Shown one piece after another: positions 7,690 to 14,237 of a stretch of 43,167 bases of DNA. Position 1 is the first letter of the stretch. Every line of letters begins with the position of its first letter. The notes under the pieces are model-generated. The model saw only the letters and a program-made list of their open reading frames with translations, ran no database searches and was not told the DNA's origin. The position numbers and the translations under genes were made by a program. The DNA is taken from the IMG/VR virus record IMGVR_UViG_3300042876_000983, positions 1 through 43,167 of that record. One strand, 5' to 3'. This DNA comes from a virus.

Positions 7690-8480
7690 ACAGGAAAACC
7701 AGTATCGCCCCGCGGATCAGCGACATCGTCGTCGTCGGGATCGGCGGCACCGGCAGCTACTTCGCCCAGGGACTCGCCAAACTCGTCGCCGGCTATCAGC
7801 TCCAGGTCAACGTCGTCCTGGTCGACCCGGACACAATTGAAGAGAAAAACTGCAGCCGGCAGAACTTCCACCACTGCGAGATCGGCCAGAACAAAGCTCA
7901 GGCATTAGCCTACCGCCTCAACCAACAATACGGCCTCGCCTTCGCTGCTGCCGCCGAAAAAGGGGAACTCTTCGTCAAACAGCCGCTCAAGGGCTACCGC
8001 GCCTGCAGCTCCGCCGACTTCCTCGACGGGAACAACTCCAGCGACTACAGCCGCCTCATCGTCACCTGCGTCGACAGCGTCGCCTCGCGCAAACACTACC
8101 GGAACCTCGGCCCCTGGCTCGACCTCGGCAACGGCGAGACTACCGGCCAGGCTCTCTACGGCACCGCCCACGACGCCAAGCAGCTGGCCAGGGATATCGA
8201 GAACTGGGACAAGACCCCCACCGTCGGCCACCTCCCCAACGCCTGGCTTGCCTTCAACCTGGAGCAACACAAAGAACCGAAAAGAAAAGCCCCCGGCTGC
8301 GCCGACCAGCCCTTTGCCGAACAGGGCATCTTCGCCAACGAATGGGCTGCCGCTGCCGGCCTCGCCATTCTCCACCAGCTGCTCATCAAGGGCGAGCTCA
8401 CTACCCCGGCAATATACTTCGACACCCGCGGCCGCATGTCGCCTGAATACATCACCAGAGAATATCTCGGAGGGAAATAA
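7686..8480 (+). CDS. PRTRC system ThiF family protein (E1-like adenylating enzyme)
   Basis: This is a compact 264-residue E1/ThiF/MoeB-fold protein. The nucleotide-binding loop GIGGTGS is at 18-24. The E1 signature VDPDTIEEKNCSRQNF at 46-61 includes the Arg-Gln-Asn that contact ATP. TCVDSVASRK is at 127-136. C205, in GCADQPFAEQGIFAN, sits where PRTRC ThiF proteins carry a conserved cysteine, a candidate thioester site. The CxxC zinc pairs of MoeB are absent. The expected chemistry is ATP-dependent adenylation of the C-terminal glycine of a Ub-like partner; the nearby protein C, which ends in Gly, is the natural candidate. The start is ATG 7686, overlapping the B stop; a longer upstream extension of the frame lies over protein B and is not used. 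Confidence 0.85.
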   Translation: MNRKTSIAPRISDIVVVGIGGTGSYFAQGLAKLVAGYQLQVNVVLVDPDTIEEKNCSRQNFHHCEIGQNKAQALAYRLNQQYGLAFAAAAEKGELFVKQPLKGYRACSSADFLDGNNSSDYSRLIVTCVDSVASRKHYRNLGPWLDLGNGETTGQALYGTAHDAKQLARDIENWDKTPTVGHLPNAWLAFNLEQHKEPKRKAPGCADQPFAEQGIFANEWAAAAGLAILHQLLIKGELTTPAIYFDTRGRMSPEYITREYLGGK

Positions 8481-8869
8481 TGAACGATCGTTGCAAGAAT
8501 TGCGGGGCACGCCTCGATACTCATATGGAAGATCATCTCTGCCGGATGCACTACGATGATGAAACAAATACTTGCACGGTTTGTGGCCGTGTCAGGCCCG
8601 CCTTCACCTTCCCACCGCTGACCTGTGGGGGTGGCCGGCCCGTTACCTGGCACTATCAGCTGGATACTATTAAGGGCCAAGATCTCCCGACAAACTCGGT
8701 CACCATCTATTCCAGGCCGTTCATGGAAATTGACGAATCAGGAGAACACGAGTTTGAGAAATTTAACACTGTAACCCTGACTCGGGCAGAAGTCAGGGCC
8801 ATTCTGGATAGGCTTGAAGAAGATATTGCCGAAATGCGTTACCACTGCCCCAATCACAAATTCATTTAA
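8480..8869 (+). CDS. Small zinc-ribbon protein inserted in the PRTRC cassette
   Basis: The protein is 129 residues long. Its N-terminus has two cysteine pairs (CKNCGARLDTH and, further on, CTVCGRV) that look like paired zinc knuckles. The middle is hydrophilic and the C-terminus includes LTRAEVRAILDRLEEDIAEM, a likely amphipathic helix. It begins on the last base of the ThiF stop (TAATG). Its base composition is noticeably less GC-rich than the flanking PRTRC genes, consistent with later insertion. It does not resemble PRTRC A, D or E as far as I can tell. A regulatory or nucleic-acid-binding role is possible but unproven. Confidence 0.6.
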   Translation: MNDRCKNCGARLDTHMEDHLCRMHYDDETNTCTVCGRVRPAFTFPPLTCGGGRPVTWHYQLDTIKGQDLPTNSVTIYSRPFMEIDESGEHEFEKFNTVTLTRAEVRAILDRLEEDIAEMRYHCPNHKFI

Positions 8870-8883
8870 ACAAGGAGACCACC

Positions 8884-9168
8884 ATGGAAATCAGAGTACA
8901 GATAGCGCATCACTTCAAGATCGACCCGGCCAAACTGGCCCCGGGTCTCGTAAGGCTGCCCGAACAGATCACCCGCACCGTCAGCGTCGGCGAAGAGTTC
9001 AACACCGAAAAAGTCAGCATCGACTGCCTGTCCGCTGCCGATCGCGCCACCCTCGTTGCCGAGCTGGAAAAACAGACCCGCGAAGCCACCCGTACCGCCC
9101 GCCCGGCCGGATCAGCGCCGCTGCCCGAAGCAGCCGCGGAAAGCGAAGACGAACTCAGCGCCTTTTAG
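8884..9168 (+). CDS. Hypothetical acidic protein in PRTRC cassette
   Basis: The 94-residue product starts at ATG 8884 behind an excellent AAGGAG. The N-terminal half looks globular (MEIRVQIAHHFKIDPAKLAP). Residues 58-94 are rich in Ala, Glu and Pro and end in an acidic tail (ESEDELSAF), as often seen in small nucleic-acid-associated proteins. It occupies the slot between ThiF and protein C where other cassettes carry different proteins, but I do not recognise it as PRTRC E. No cysteines point to metal binding other than a lone Cys. Confidence 0.6.
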   Translation: MEIRVQIAHHFKIDPAKLAPGLVRLPEQITRTVSVGEEFNTEKVSIDCLSAADRATLVAELEKQTREATRTARPAGSAPLPEAAAESEDELSAF

Positions 9169-9189
9169 CGCTCAAGCACAAAAGTTCAG

Positions 9190-9207
9190 TTTGCGAAATT
9201 GCGCAAA
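9190..9207. promoter_or_regulatory. Small inverted repeat before the Ub-like gene
   Basis: TTTGCG (9190-9195) and CGCAAA (9202-9207) form a 6-bp inverted repeat around six bases. It lies 17 bases upstream of ATG 9225, close to the AAGGAG ribosome site. It could be an operator half-site pair or a weak hairpin controlling translation of protein C. Support is only the symmetry. Confidence 0.3.
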
Positions 9208-9224
9208 TTCACAAGGAGACCGCA

Positions 9225-9410
9225 ATGGCAGAAAAAACCGACATCACAGTCAAATTCGAAGGCAAGGAATACAGCGTTCCCATCGGCTTCACCGCTGAAG
9301 AGTTCGTTGACTCACTGGCCGCCACCAACCCGAAAGCCGCCACGGCCAAACTTATCAAGGACGGCCCCGGAGTCTACACCTTGAAGCCGGAATACAAGGA
9401 CAAGGGGTGA
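9225..9410 (+). CDS. PRTRC system protein C (prokaryotic ubiquitin-like, beta-grasp)
   Basis: This is a 61-residue protein of the PRTRC C / Prok_Ub type. It starts ITVKFEGKEYSVPIGFTAEE, giving two strands and then a helix (EFVDSLAATNP, 26-36), and ends with GVYTLKPEYKDKG. The predicted beta-grasp layout and the terminal glycine fit a substrate for the E1-like ThiF (7686) and E2-like B (7039). There is a single Gly rather than Gly-Gly, and no residues follow it, so no maturation protease would be needed. None with a JAB signature is seen nearby. ATG 9225 has AAGGAG six bases upstream; its stop overlaps the next start. Conjugation versus another PRTRC role is unresolved. Confidence 0.75.
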   Translation: MAEKTDITVKFEGKEYSVPIGFTAEEFVDSLAATNPKAATAKLIKDGPGVYTLKPEYKDKG

Positions 9411-9574
9411 TGACCATGGAAAAAAAATGCAATCACATATGGGTATCTAACAGCGGTGCCGGTGGAAAGCCAATTTATACCGTCAACCGGCAAATGAGCT
9501 CAAAACCGGTAATGCACGTCAAGTGCTCCAAGTGCGGTGCCCGCACATGGGCAACCAAAGATCAGTGGGAGTAA
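9410..9574 (+). CDS. Small CxxC zinc-ribbon-like protein
   Basis: The frame has 54 residues and starts at ATG 9410, overlapping the protein C stop (TGATG); an in-frame ATG at 9416 is an alternative. Key residues are C7-H9 near the start and CSKCGAR at about 39-45, giving a possible CxH...CxxC zinc site. No function is recognised. It belongs to a run of three overlapping genes. Confidence 0.55.
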   Translation: MTMEKKCNHIWVSNSGAGGKPIYTVNRQMSSKPVMHVKCSKCGARTWATKDQWE

Positions 9575-9580
9575 CCAATC

Positions 9581-9721
9581 ATGCAGCCCGGACTGTTCGA
9601 AGCAGCAGACTGCGACCATTTACCAGTCGGGCAGCGTCATTTCATCGGCGACTGGCTGGTTTGCGGACGCTGCGGCAAGAAACTGAGAATGAAGAATTAT
9701 AAAGGTGAAAATCATGGCTGA
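9581..9721 (+). CDS. Small Cys-rich protein
   Basis: This 46-residue frame starts at ATG 9581. It carries CDH near residue 11 and CGRCGKKL at 28-35, again a potential single zinc knuckle, and ends in a basic tail. Its stop overlaps the following ATG (9714) by eight bases, a sign of translational coupling. There is no good Shine-Dalgarno sequence, so expression probably depends on the upstream gene. The function is unknown. Confidence 0.5.
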   Translation: MQPGLFEAADCDHLPVGQRHFIGDWLVCGRCGKKLRMKNYKGENHG

Positions 9722-10769
9722 TTCAAAAATCGAATGGACGGACCGGGTTTGGAATCCTACCACCGGCTGCAGTTTTGCCTGCAACTACTGTTATGCCGAG
9801 AAGATGGCGCGTCGGCTGAAAGCAATGGGGCAGACGAAATACCGCAAAGGATTTGCCCCGGCCTGCCACCCCGACGACCTGGCGAAGCCGCTGCACTGGC
9901 GCGGCCCGGTCAAGGTATTCGTTAACAGTATGGGGGACCTGTTCGACCCGAACATTCCCGACTATTTCATCCGCTGCGTGCTGGGGGTTATCGCCTCCAC
10001 CCCTCATCTGACTTACCAGATTCTGACAAAGAACCCGGCCCGGATGAAAGAGGTCATTGCCAACACCAGCCACGGCGAATGCGTTGCCGAACTGATTGCA
10101 CATAATGGCGCCGGGGATATCTTCACGGGAAAATCACGAATGAGCCGCGCCACTCTGAACAGGATCGGTCCCGGCTGGCCCTGGCCCCTCCAGAATCTCT
10201 GGCTGGGAGTCACAATCACGAACCAGGATAGCCTTCACCGCTGGTGGGATCTCTACTACACCAACGCCGCCTTGCGCTTCATCAGTTTCGAACCGCTGAC
10301 CGGTCCGATCCGCTTCGACTGCATCCACTGCCACGGCAAAGGGTATTACGATGATAATTCCAAAACAGTCTGCCCGGTTTGCCAGGGCTCGGGCCAGACC
10401 CTCGACCAGCTCGACTGGGTAATTGCCGGCGGTATGTCCGGTCACGATGCGCAACCAACGCACCCGGATTGGGTCCGGTCGTTGCGGGATCAGTGCCAGG
10501 CCGCCGCCGTCCCCTTCTTTTTCAAGCAGTGGGGCGAGTGGGCTCCATATAGCGGATCAAGCCCGGATGTCAATGATAATCCCGAGCAGACCAGATTCAG
10601 GCACATGGAATGGGAAGATGGTGTCTGGAGGGATGTTGGTTATCCGTTATGGTGCGATTTTGAAGACAGTATCGATGTCGAGCAGTGTGCGGCGCGTGTC
10701 GGCAAAAAAGCCGCCGGAGCCATAATTGACGGCAAAGAATGGAAGCAATTCCCGGAAGTGACGCCGTGA
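9714..10769 (+). CDS. Phage Gp37/Gp68 family protein (DUF5131, radical-SAM-like)
   Basis: The 351-residue protein belongs to the family found in many phages and mobile elements. Visible are the N-terminal SKIEWTDRVWNPTTGC and the CSFACNYC cysteine triad (CxxxCxxC, about residues 20-27) typical of a radical-SAM-like iron-sulfur site. Near the C-terminus are WVIAGGMSGHDAQP and FFFKQWGEW, both family hallmarks. Inserted at about 205-232 are CIHCHGKG and CPVCQGSG, two perfect DnaJ-type CxxCxGxG zinc motifs, an unusual addition. The start is ATG 9714 (MADSKIEW), preceded by AAAGGTG; the upstream ATG at 9705 is less likely. The substrate is unknown. Confidence 0.82.
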   Translation: MADSKIEWTDRVWNPTTGCSFACNYCYAEKMARRLKAMGQTKYRKGFAPACHPDDLAKPLHWRGPVKVFVNSMGDLFDPNIPDYFIRCVLGVIASTPHLTYQILTKNPARMKEVIANTSHGECVAELIAHNGAGDIFTGKSRMSRATLNRIGPGWPWPLQNLWLGVTITNQDSLHRWWDLYYTNAALRFISFEPLTGPIRFDCIHCHGKGYYDDNSKTVCPVCQGSGQTLDQLDWVIAGGMSGHDAQPTHPDWVRSLRDQCQAAAVPFFFKQWGEWAPYSGSSPDVNDNPEQTRFRHMEWEDGVWRDVGYPLWCDFEDSIDVEQCAARVGKKAAGAIIDGKEWKQFPEVTP

Positions 10770-10909
10770 CCGTCCGCTTCTTCCCCACACTCCTGATCGT
10801 GCTCGATGTCTTCGCTGCCATCGGCTACGCCACCCACGGCTTTACCGAATGGCGCAAAGTCGTTTACTGGCTGGCAGCTGCCGTTCTGGCTTTCGTGGTG
10901 ACCTACTGA
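10766..10909 (+). CDS. Small membrane protein
   Basis: The product has 47 residues, starting at GTG 10766 and overlapping the preceding stop (GTGA). Two hydrophobic segments (about residues 5-20, PTLLIVLDVFAAIGYA, and 31-46, VVYWLAAAVLAFVVTY) flank a short charged turn, predicting a hairpin membrane protein. It lies just upstream of the terminase genes. Its role is not recognised; a holin-like role is conceivable but the lysis genes are elsewhere. Confidence 0.5.
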   Translation: MTVRFFPTLLIVLDVFAAIGYATHGFTEWRKVVYWLAAAVLAFVVTY

Positions 10910-10911
10910 CC

Positions 10912-11703
10912 ATGACCAAAGCCGCCCCAGCCATAACGCTCCAGCAGGAAATCGAGGCGACTCTTACGGCAGCCGTGCGTAAAAACCTGGCCGCCGTCAA
11001 GAAATCAGCCACTATCGAGAACCTGAAAAAACTCACGGCCTCCGAAGAGAAGCTCAAGGAATTTCAGGCGCAGCAGGCCGCCCAGGATCGCCCCGCAGAG
11101 CGGCCGCTGAAAAATCTGACGGAAGTCGCGGCCTATCTGTCCGAAGAGCGCGGCTTCAAAGTCAGCGAACGAAAGGTTTATGCCGACAAGCGCCTCATCA
11201 CCTGCCAGACGGACGGCTCATATCTGGTCCGCGATGCCGAAGCGTATGCCGCGCAGTTCCTGCAGAAGAAAGATGGCAGCGATGACGAAGTAGACAGCGG
11301 CCTCTCCCGGGTCAAAATACAGAAGGAAATAGAGCTGCAGGAAGAAAAGATCAGCCGCGAACGGCGCCGCAATTTGATCGAGACCGGCAAATACATCCTC
11401 CGGAGCAAAGTCGATCAGCAGCTCGCGGCCCGCGCCGCCTATCTTATCTCCGATCTGGAGGCCTTTGCCCACGGCAAACTCCCGGAAGTCGCCGAACAGG
11501 CGCTTGACAGCACTTCCGCCCCCGTAGAAGTGGCCGACTATCTGGCCGAACTCCGCGCCAAGATAGCTCCCGAGCTCTGCACCGTGTTTTTGAGCGAAAT
11601 GCGCAAATGGCTTGACCGATACTCCCAGCCGCTGCAGTTCCAGGCGCCCATGGTCGGCGATATCGATCTGGATGACGAAGATTTCGAAGAGAGTGACGCC
11701 TGA
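10912..11703 (+). CDS. Terminase small subunit-like protein
   Basis: This is a 263-residue protein directly upstream of, and overlapping, the large terminase. The N-terminal part is helical and Lys/Glu-rich. The middle (about 80-120) reads NLTEVAAYLSEERGFKVSERKVYADKR, a Nu1/DNA-packaging-type winged-helix pattern, and YLVRDAEAYAAQFL follows. A coiled-coil stretch lies at about 140-165 and the C-terminus is acidic (DDEDFEESDA). It should bind the packaging site and load GpA. ATG 10912 follows the previous stop by two bases; the open frame extends upstream but without a supported start. Confidence 0.72.
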   Translation: MTKAAPAITLQQEIEATLTAAVRKNLAAVKKSATIENLKKLTASEEKLKEFQAQQAAQDRPAERPLKNLTEVAAYLSEERGFKVSERKVYADKRLITCQTDGSYLVRDAEAYAAQFLQKKDGSDDEVDSGLSRVKIQKEIELQEEKISRERRRNLIETGKYILRSKVDQQLAARAAYLISDLEAFAHGKLPEVAEQALDSTSAPVEVADYLAELRAKIAPELCTVFLSEMRKWLDRYSQPLQFQAPMVGDIDLDDEDFEESDA

Positions 11704-13631
11704 TGCCAGCCACGGCCCAACACATACCCGCCCAGCCGGCGCTTTTCTTCCCTTTCCGTTGGACATCTGCCGAGCGGGCCGTCTGGAAGGCAAAAGAAGA
11801 TCTAAAGATCTCCGAATTTGCCGAAAAGCATATCCATGTTCCCCGCGGGGCGCATGTCGGCCCATACCGCAACGAGCTCAACCCCTGGGGCGTCGATATT
11901 ATGGACACCTGGCAACTGCCCCACGTCCGGGAAGTCAACGTTTGTGCTCCGCCCCAGGCGACCAAAACCATCACCGGTCACTGCTGCATCGGGCAAACCG
12001 TAGTTTACGACCCCTGCGAAATGATGCTCATCATGCCCAGCCGCGATGACGCCCGCGAGGAAATGGACGATCGCATCATCCCCATGCTCCAGCAATCTCC
12101 GGAACTGGCCAAGCATCTCAGCGACAACCCTGACGACACCTCCAAATACCACGTTAAATTTAACAACGGCGCCATCATCTACACAGCCTGGGCAAACAGC
12201 CCCAGCAAACTGGCCCGGAAAGCCATCAAGAAGCTATTTTTCGATGAAATCGACAAATATCCCGACTTTGTCGGCAAAGAGACCAATCCCTTCAACCTTG
12301 GCGAAAAACGGAAGCGAACCTTCAAACACACCTACAAAATCTACCGCTCCAGTACCCCGACGCTCGAAACCGGCCCGATCTGGCGCTTTCTGAACGGCTC
12401 CGACGTTATAAAAGCCTGGCTGGTATATTGTCCCGACTGCGGCGGCGCCCAGATCATGCATCGCAAGAAGGGGCTGCGCTATCCAGCGGACAAGACTCCC
12501 GAAGAGATCCTGCAGGGCAAGCTCGGCCGCTACGAATGCGAGCACTGCCATAGTCTCTGGACCGACACCAAGCGGGATTTTGCCACCCGCTGCGGCCAAT
12601 ATGTCATCACCAAGGGCGAAAAAGTTCTCTATCCCCGCTCAGTTGGCTACCATCTAAACGGCTGCGCCATCACCGACATCTCCCTCTCCGAGATCGCCGC
12701 CAAAGAGATCCAGGCCAAAACCGACCCGGCCGCCGCCATCGACCTGGCCAACGATTACGACTCCGAGCCGTACATTGCCGACAAGAGCGACCGCAAGGAA
12801 GATGCTATCCTGCGGCTTATCGATCCCCACATGCCCCGCGGGATCGTGCCGCGGGGCATCAACTCCATCCTCATCTTTGCCGATGCCCAGAAAATCGGGG
12901 CGCACTACGAGGTTGTCGCTTTCGGTTGGGGTCGCGAACAGGAAACCTGGATAATTGAGCACGGCTATGTCGAGCACGAGAATCATCTCAATCTGATTGC
13001 CGATCGCGACTGGTTCGACGCCGACGGCACTCGCTATCGTGCCCGCGTCGGCTTCATCGATTCAGGGGGCGGCACGGATCCGCATCACCCGAAGCATTCG
13101 CGCACTCGGGAAATTTACGATTTCTGCATCGACAACCCTTTCTGGCACCCACTGAAAGGCAAGCAGCGCCAGACCATTCCGATCAATTGGACCCGGCTGG
13201 ATTTCTTTCCCGGCAAGGAAGGCAAGAAAGTCGCCATCCCTGGCGGGCTTTTGCTCTACACCCTCGACACCACCTACTACAAAAACACCCTCGCCCGCAA
13301 ATTGCAGATAGACCCCGGCAATCCCGGCGCCTGTCATCTGCATTGCGGCCTGACAACAGCAGAACTGGAATCCTGGTCCGGTCCGCATTCGGCGCTGGAA
13401 GAAGGCCTCAAGCGCTGGAACGACTACGCCAAGCAGATGTGTGTCGAAGTGCAAAACGAGCGCGGTTTCTGGGAAAACCCAAAAAAACTGCCGAATCATC
13501 ACTGGGACCTGGGGGTCTACCGCTACGCCGCGGCCGATCTCCTCTATATCGGCGATGAAAAACAGGAAGAACCGCCGCCGCCAGAAACTAAAAAACAGGA
13601 AGCCAATCAACATAAATCCCGGAGGTGGTAG
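11703..13631 (+). CDS. Phage terminase large subunit, GpA family
   Basis: The 642-residue packaging ATPase/nuclease is of the lambda GpA type. The N-terminal region has FAEKHIHVPRG...GPYRNELNPW (about 40-65), then APPQATKT as the Walker A-like loop (about 82-89) and MLIMPSRDDAREEMDDRI. Walker B-like LFFDEIDKYPDF is near 178-190. A zinc-like group CPDCGGAQ...CEHCHSLW lies at about 243-285. The C-terminal nuclease half begins near IADAQK and includes the GFIDSGGG motif. The start overlaps the small subunit stop (TGATG). GpA terminases generally cut cohesive ends, so the particle DNA is probably cos-ended and circularises after infection; the cos site was not located. Confidence 0.9.
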   Translation: MPATAQHIPAQPALFFPFRWTSAERAVWKAKEDLKISEFAEKHIHVPRGAHVGPYRNELNPWGVDIMDTWQLPHVREVNVCAPPQATKTITGHCCIGQTVVYDPCEMMLIMPSRDDAREEMDDRIIPMLQQSPELAKHLSDNPDDTSKYHVKFNNGAIIYTAWANSPSKLARKAIKKLFFDEIDKYPDFVGKETNPFNLGEKRKRTFKHTYKIYRSSTPTLETGPIWRFLNGSDVIKAWLVYCPDCGGAQIMHRKKGLRYPADKTPEEILQGKLGRYECEHCHSLWTDTKRDFATRCGQYVITKGEKVLYPRSVGYHLNGCAITDISLSEIAAKEIQAKTDPAAAIDLANDYDSEPYIADKSDRKEDAILRLIDPHMPRGIVPRGINSILIFADAQKIGAHYEVVAFGWGREQETWIIEHGYVEHENHLNLIADRDWFDADGTRYRARVGFIDSGGGTDPHHPKHSRTREIYDFCIDNPFWHPLKGKQRQTIPINWTRLDFFPGKEGKKVAIPGGLLLYTLDTTYYKNTLARKLQIDPGNPGACHLHCGLTTAELESWSGPHSALEEGLKRWNDYAKQMCVEVQNERGFWENPKKLPNHHWDLGVYRYAAADLLYIGDEKQEEPPPPETKKQEANQHKSRRW

Positions 13632-13841
13632 ATGGTCGTAAAATCTGAAAATGTACTGCATGGAATGAGCTCGATATGTCAATACTACGGCCGCAGCGAA
13701 CCAACTGTTCTGAAGCTGCATAAGGAATATGGCTTTCCTATCAGAAAAGACGCCGGGGGCTGGTCAGGAGACCGCAATTTAATCGATGACTGGCATAAGG
13801 ATTATGTGGCTGGTCGTACTGAACGCTGGCTCGCAAGATAG
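13632..13841 (+). CDS. Small HTH DNA-binding protein
   Basis: The frame encodes 69 residues starting at ATG 13632, immediately after the terminase stop and behind GGAGGTGGTAG. The region MSSICQYYGRSEPTVLKLHKEY resembles a MerR/excisionase-like winged helix. GFPIRKDAGGWSGDRNLIDDWHKDY is typical of small phage proteins that read DNA with a wing and recognition helix. It may aid packaging-site recognition or late regulation. Its position between terminase and connector is unusual for a regulator. Confidence 0.6.
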   Translation: MVVKSENVLHGMSSICQYYGRSEPTVLKLHKEYGFPIRKDAGGWSGDRNLIDDWHKDYVAGRTERWLAR

Positions 13842-13933
13842 CCCAAAAAAAACAGGTCAACCGAAATAACGGCGCAAATCTCCTAAAGCGCGGCATAAAT
13901 TCCCGATTATTTCCAATTATTCCCAAAGCGCCA

Positions 13934-13982
13934 AAAAACCGCCCCTATACTTTCGGCTATACGCGAAAAAAGGGCGGTTTTT
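13934..13982 (+). terminator. Intrinsic terminator-like hairpin before the gpW-like gene
   Basis: AAAAACCGCCC (13934-13944) pairs with GGGCGGTTTTT (13972-13982), a stem of about 11 bp with an A tract on one side and a T tract on the other. A smaller TATAC...GCTATA pairing sits inside the loop. The T tract runs straight into ATG 13983. It would terminate most transcripts from the terminase side, or occlude the gpW start, and so could set the ratio of terminase to structural proteins. Confidence 0.6.
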
Positions 13983-14237
13983 ATGGCGGCAGTAGTCTTC
14001 ACAACCTGGACGGATCTTCACGTAGCGCTCCTCAACGCCTACGCCGACTTCATCGCCAACCGCATCCAGCTCACCGAATTTACCCTCAACACCGGCAGCA
14101 CCACCCGCACCTTCAAATACCAGGATCCAGACAAGCTTCTCAACGCCATCAAGGAAGTTAAAACGCTGGCCGACATGGAAAGCGGCGCCGCTGTCGGGCG
14201 CACCTATGCCGCCAATGGCGGGGGGCGCTGGCAATGA
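13983..14237 (+). CDS. gpW-like head-tail connector protein
   Basis: This is an 84-residue protein in the canonical place between large terminase and portal. The N-terminal helix (TDLHVALLNAYADFIANRI), a beta hairpin centred on TLNTGSTTRTFKYQDPDKLL and a second helix (NAIKEVKTLADME) fit the gpW fold, which docks under the portal. No strong Shine-Dalgarno is present; GGGCGG of the preceding hairpin is the only purine-rich stretch, so translation may be modulated by that structure. Its stop overlaps the portal start (ATGA). Confidence 0.75.
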   Translation: MAAVVFTTWTDLHVALLNAYADFIANRIQLTEFTLNTGSTTRTFKYQDPDKLLNAIKEVKTLADMESGAAVGRTYAANGGGRWQ

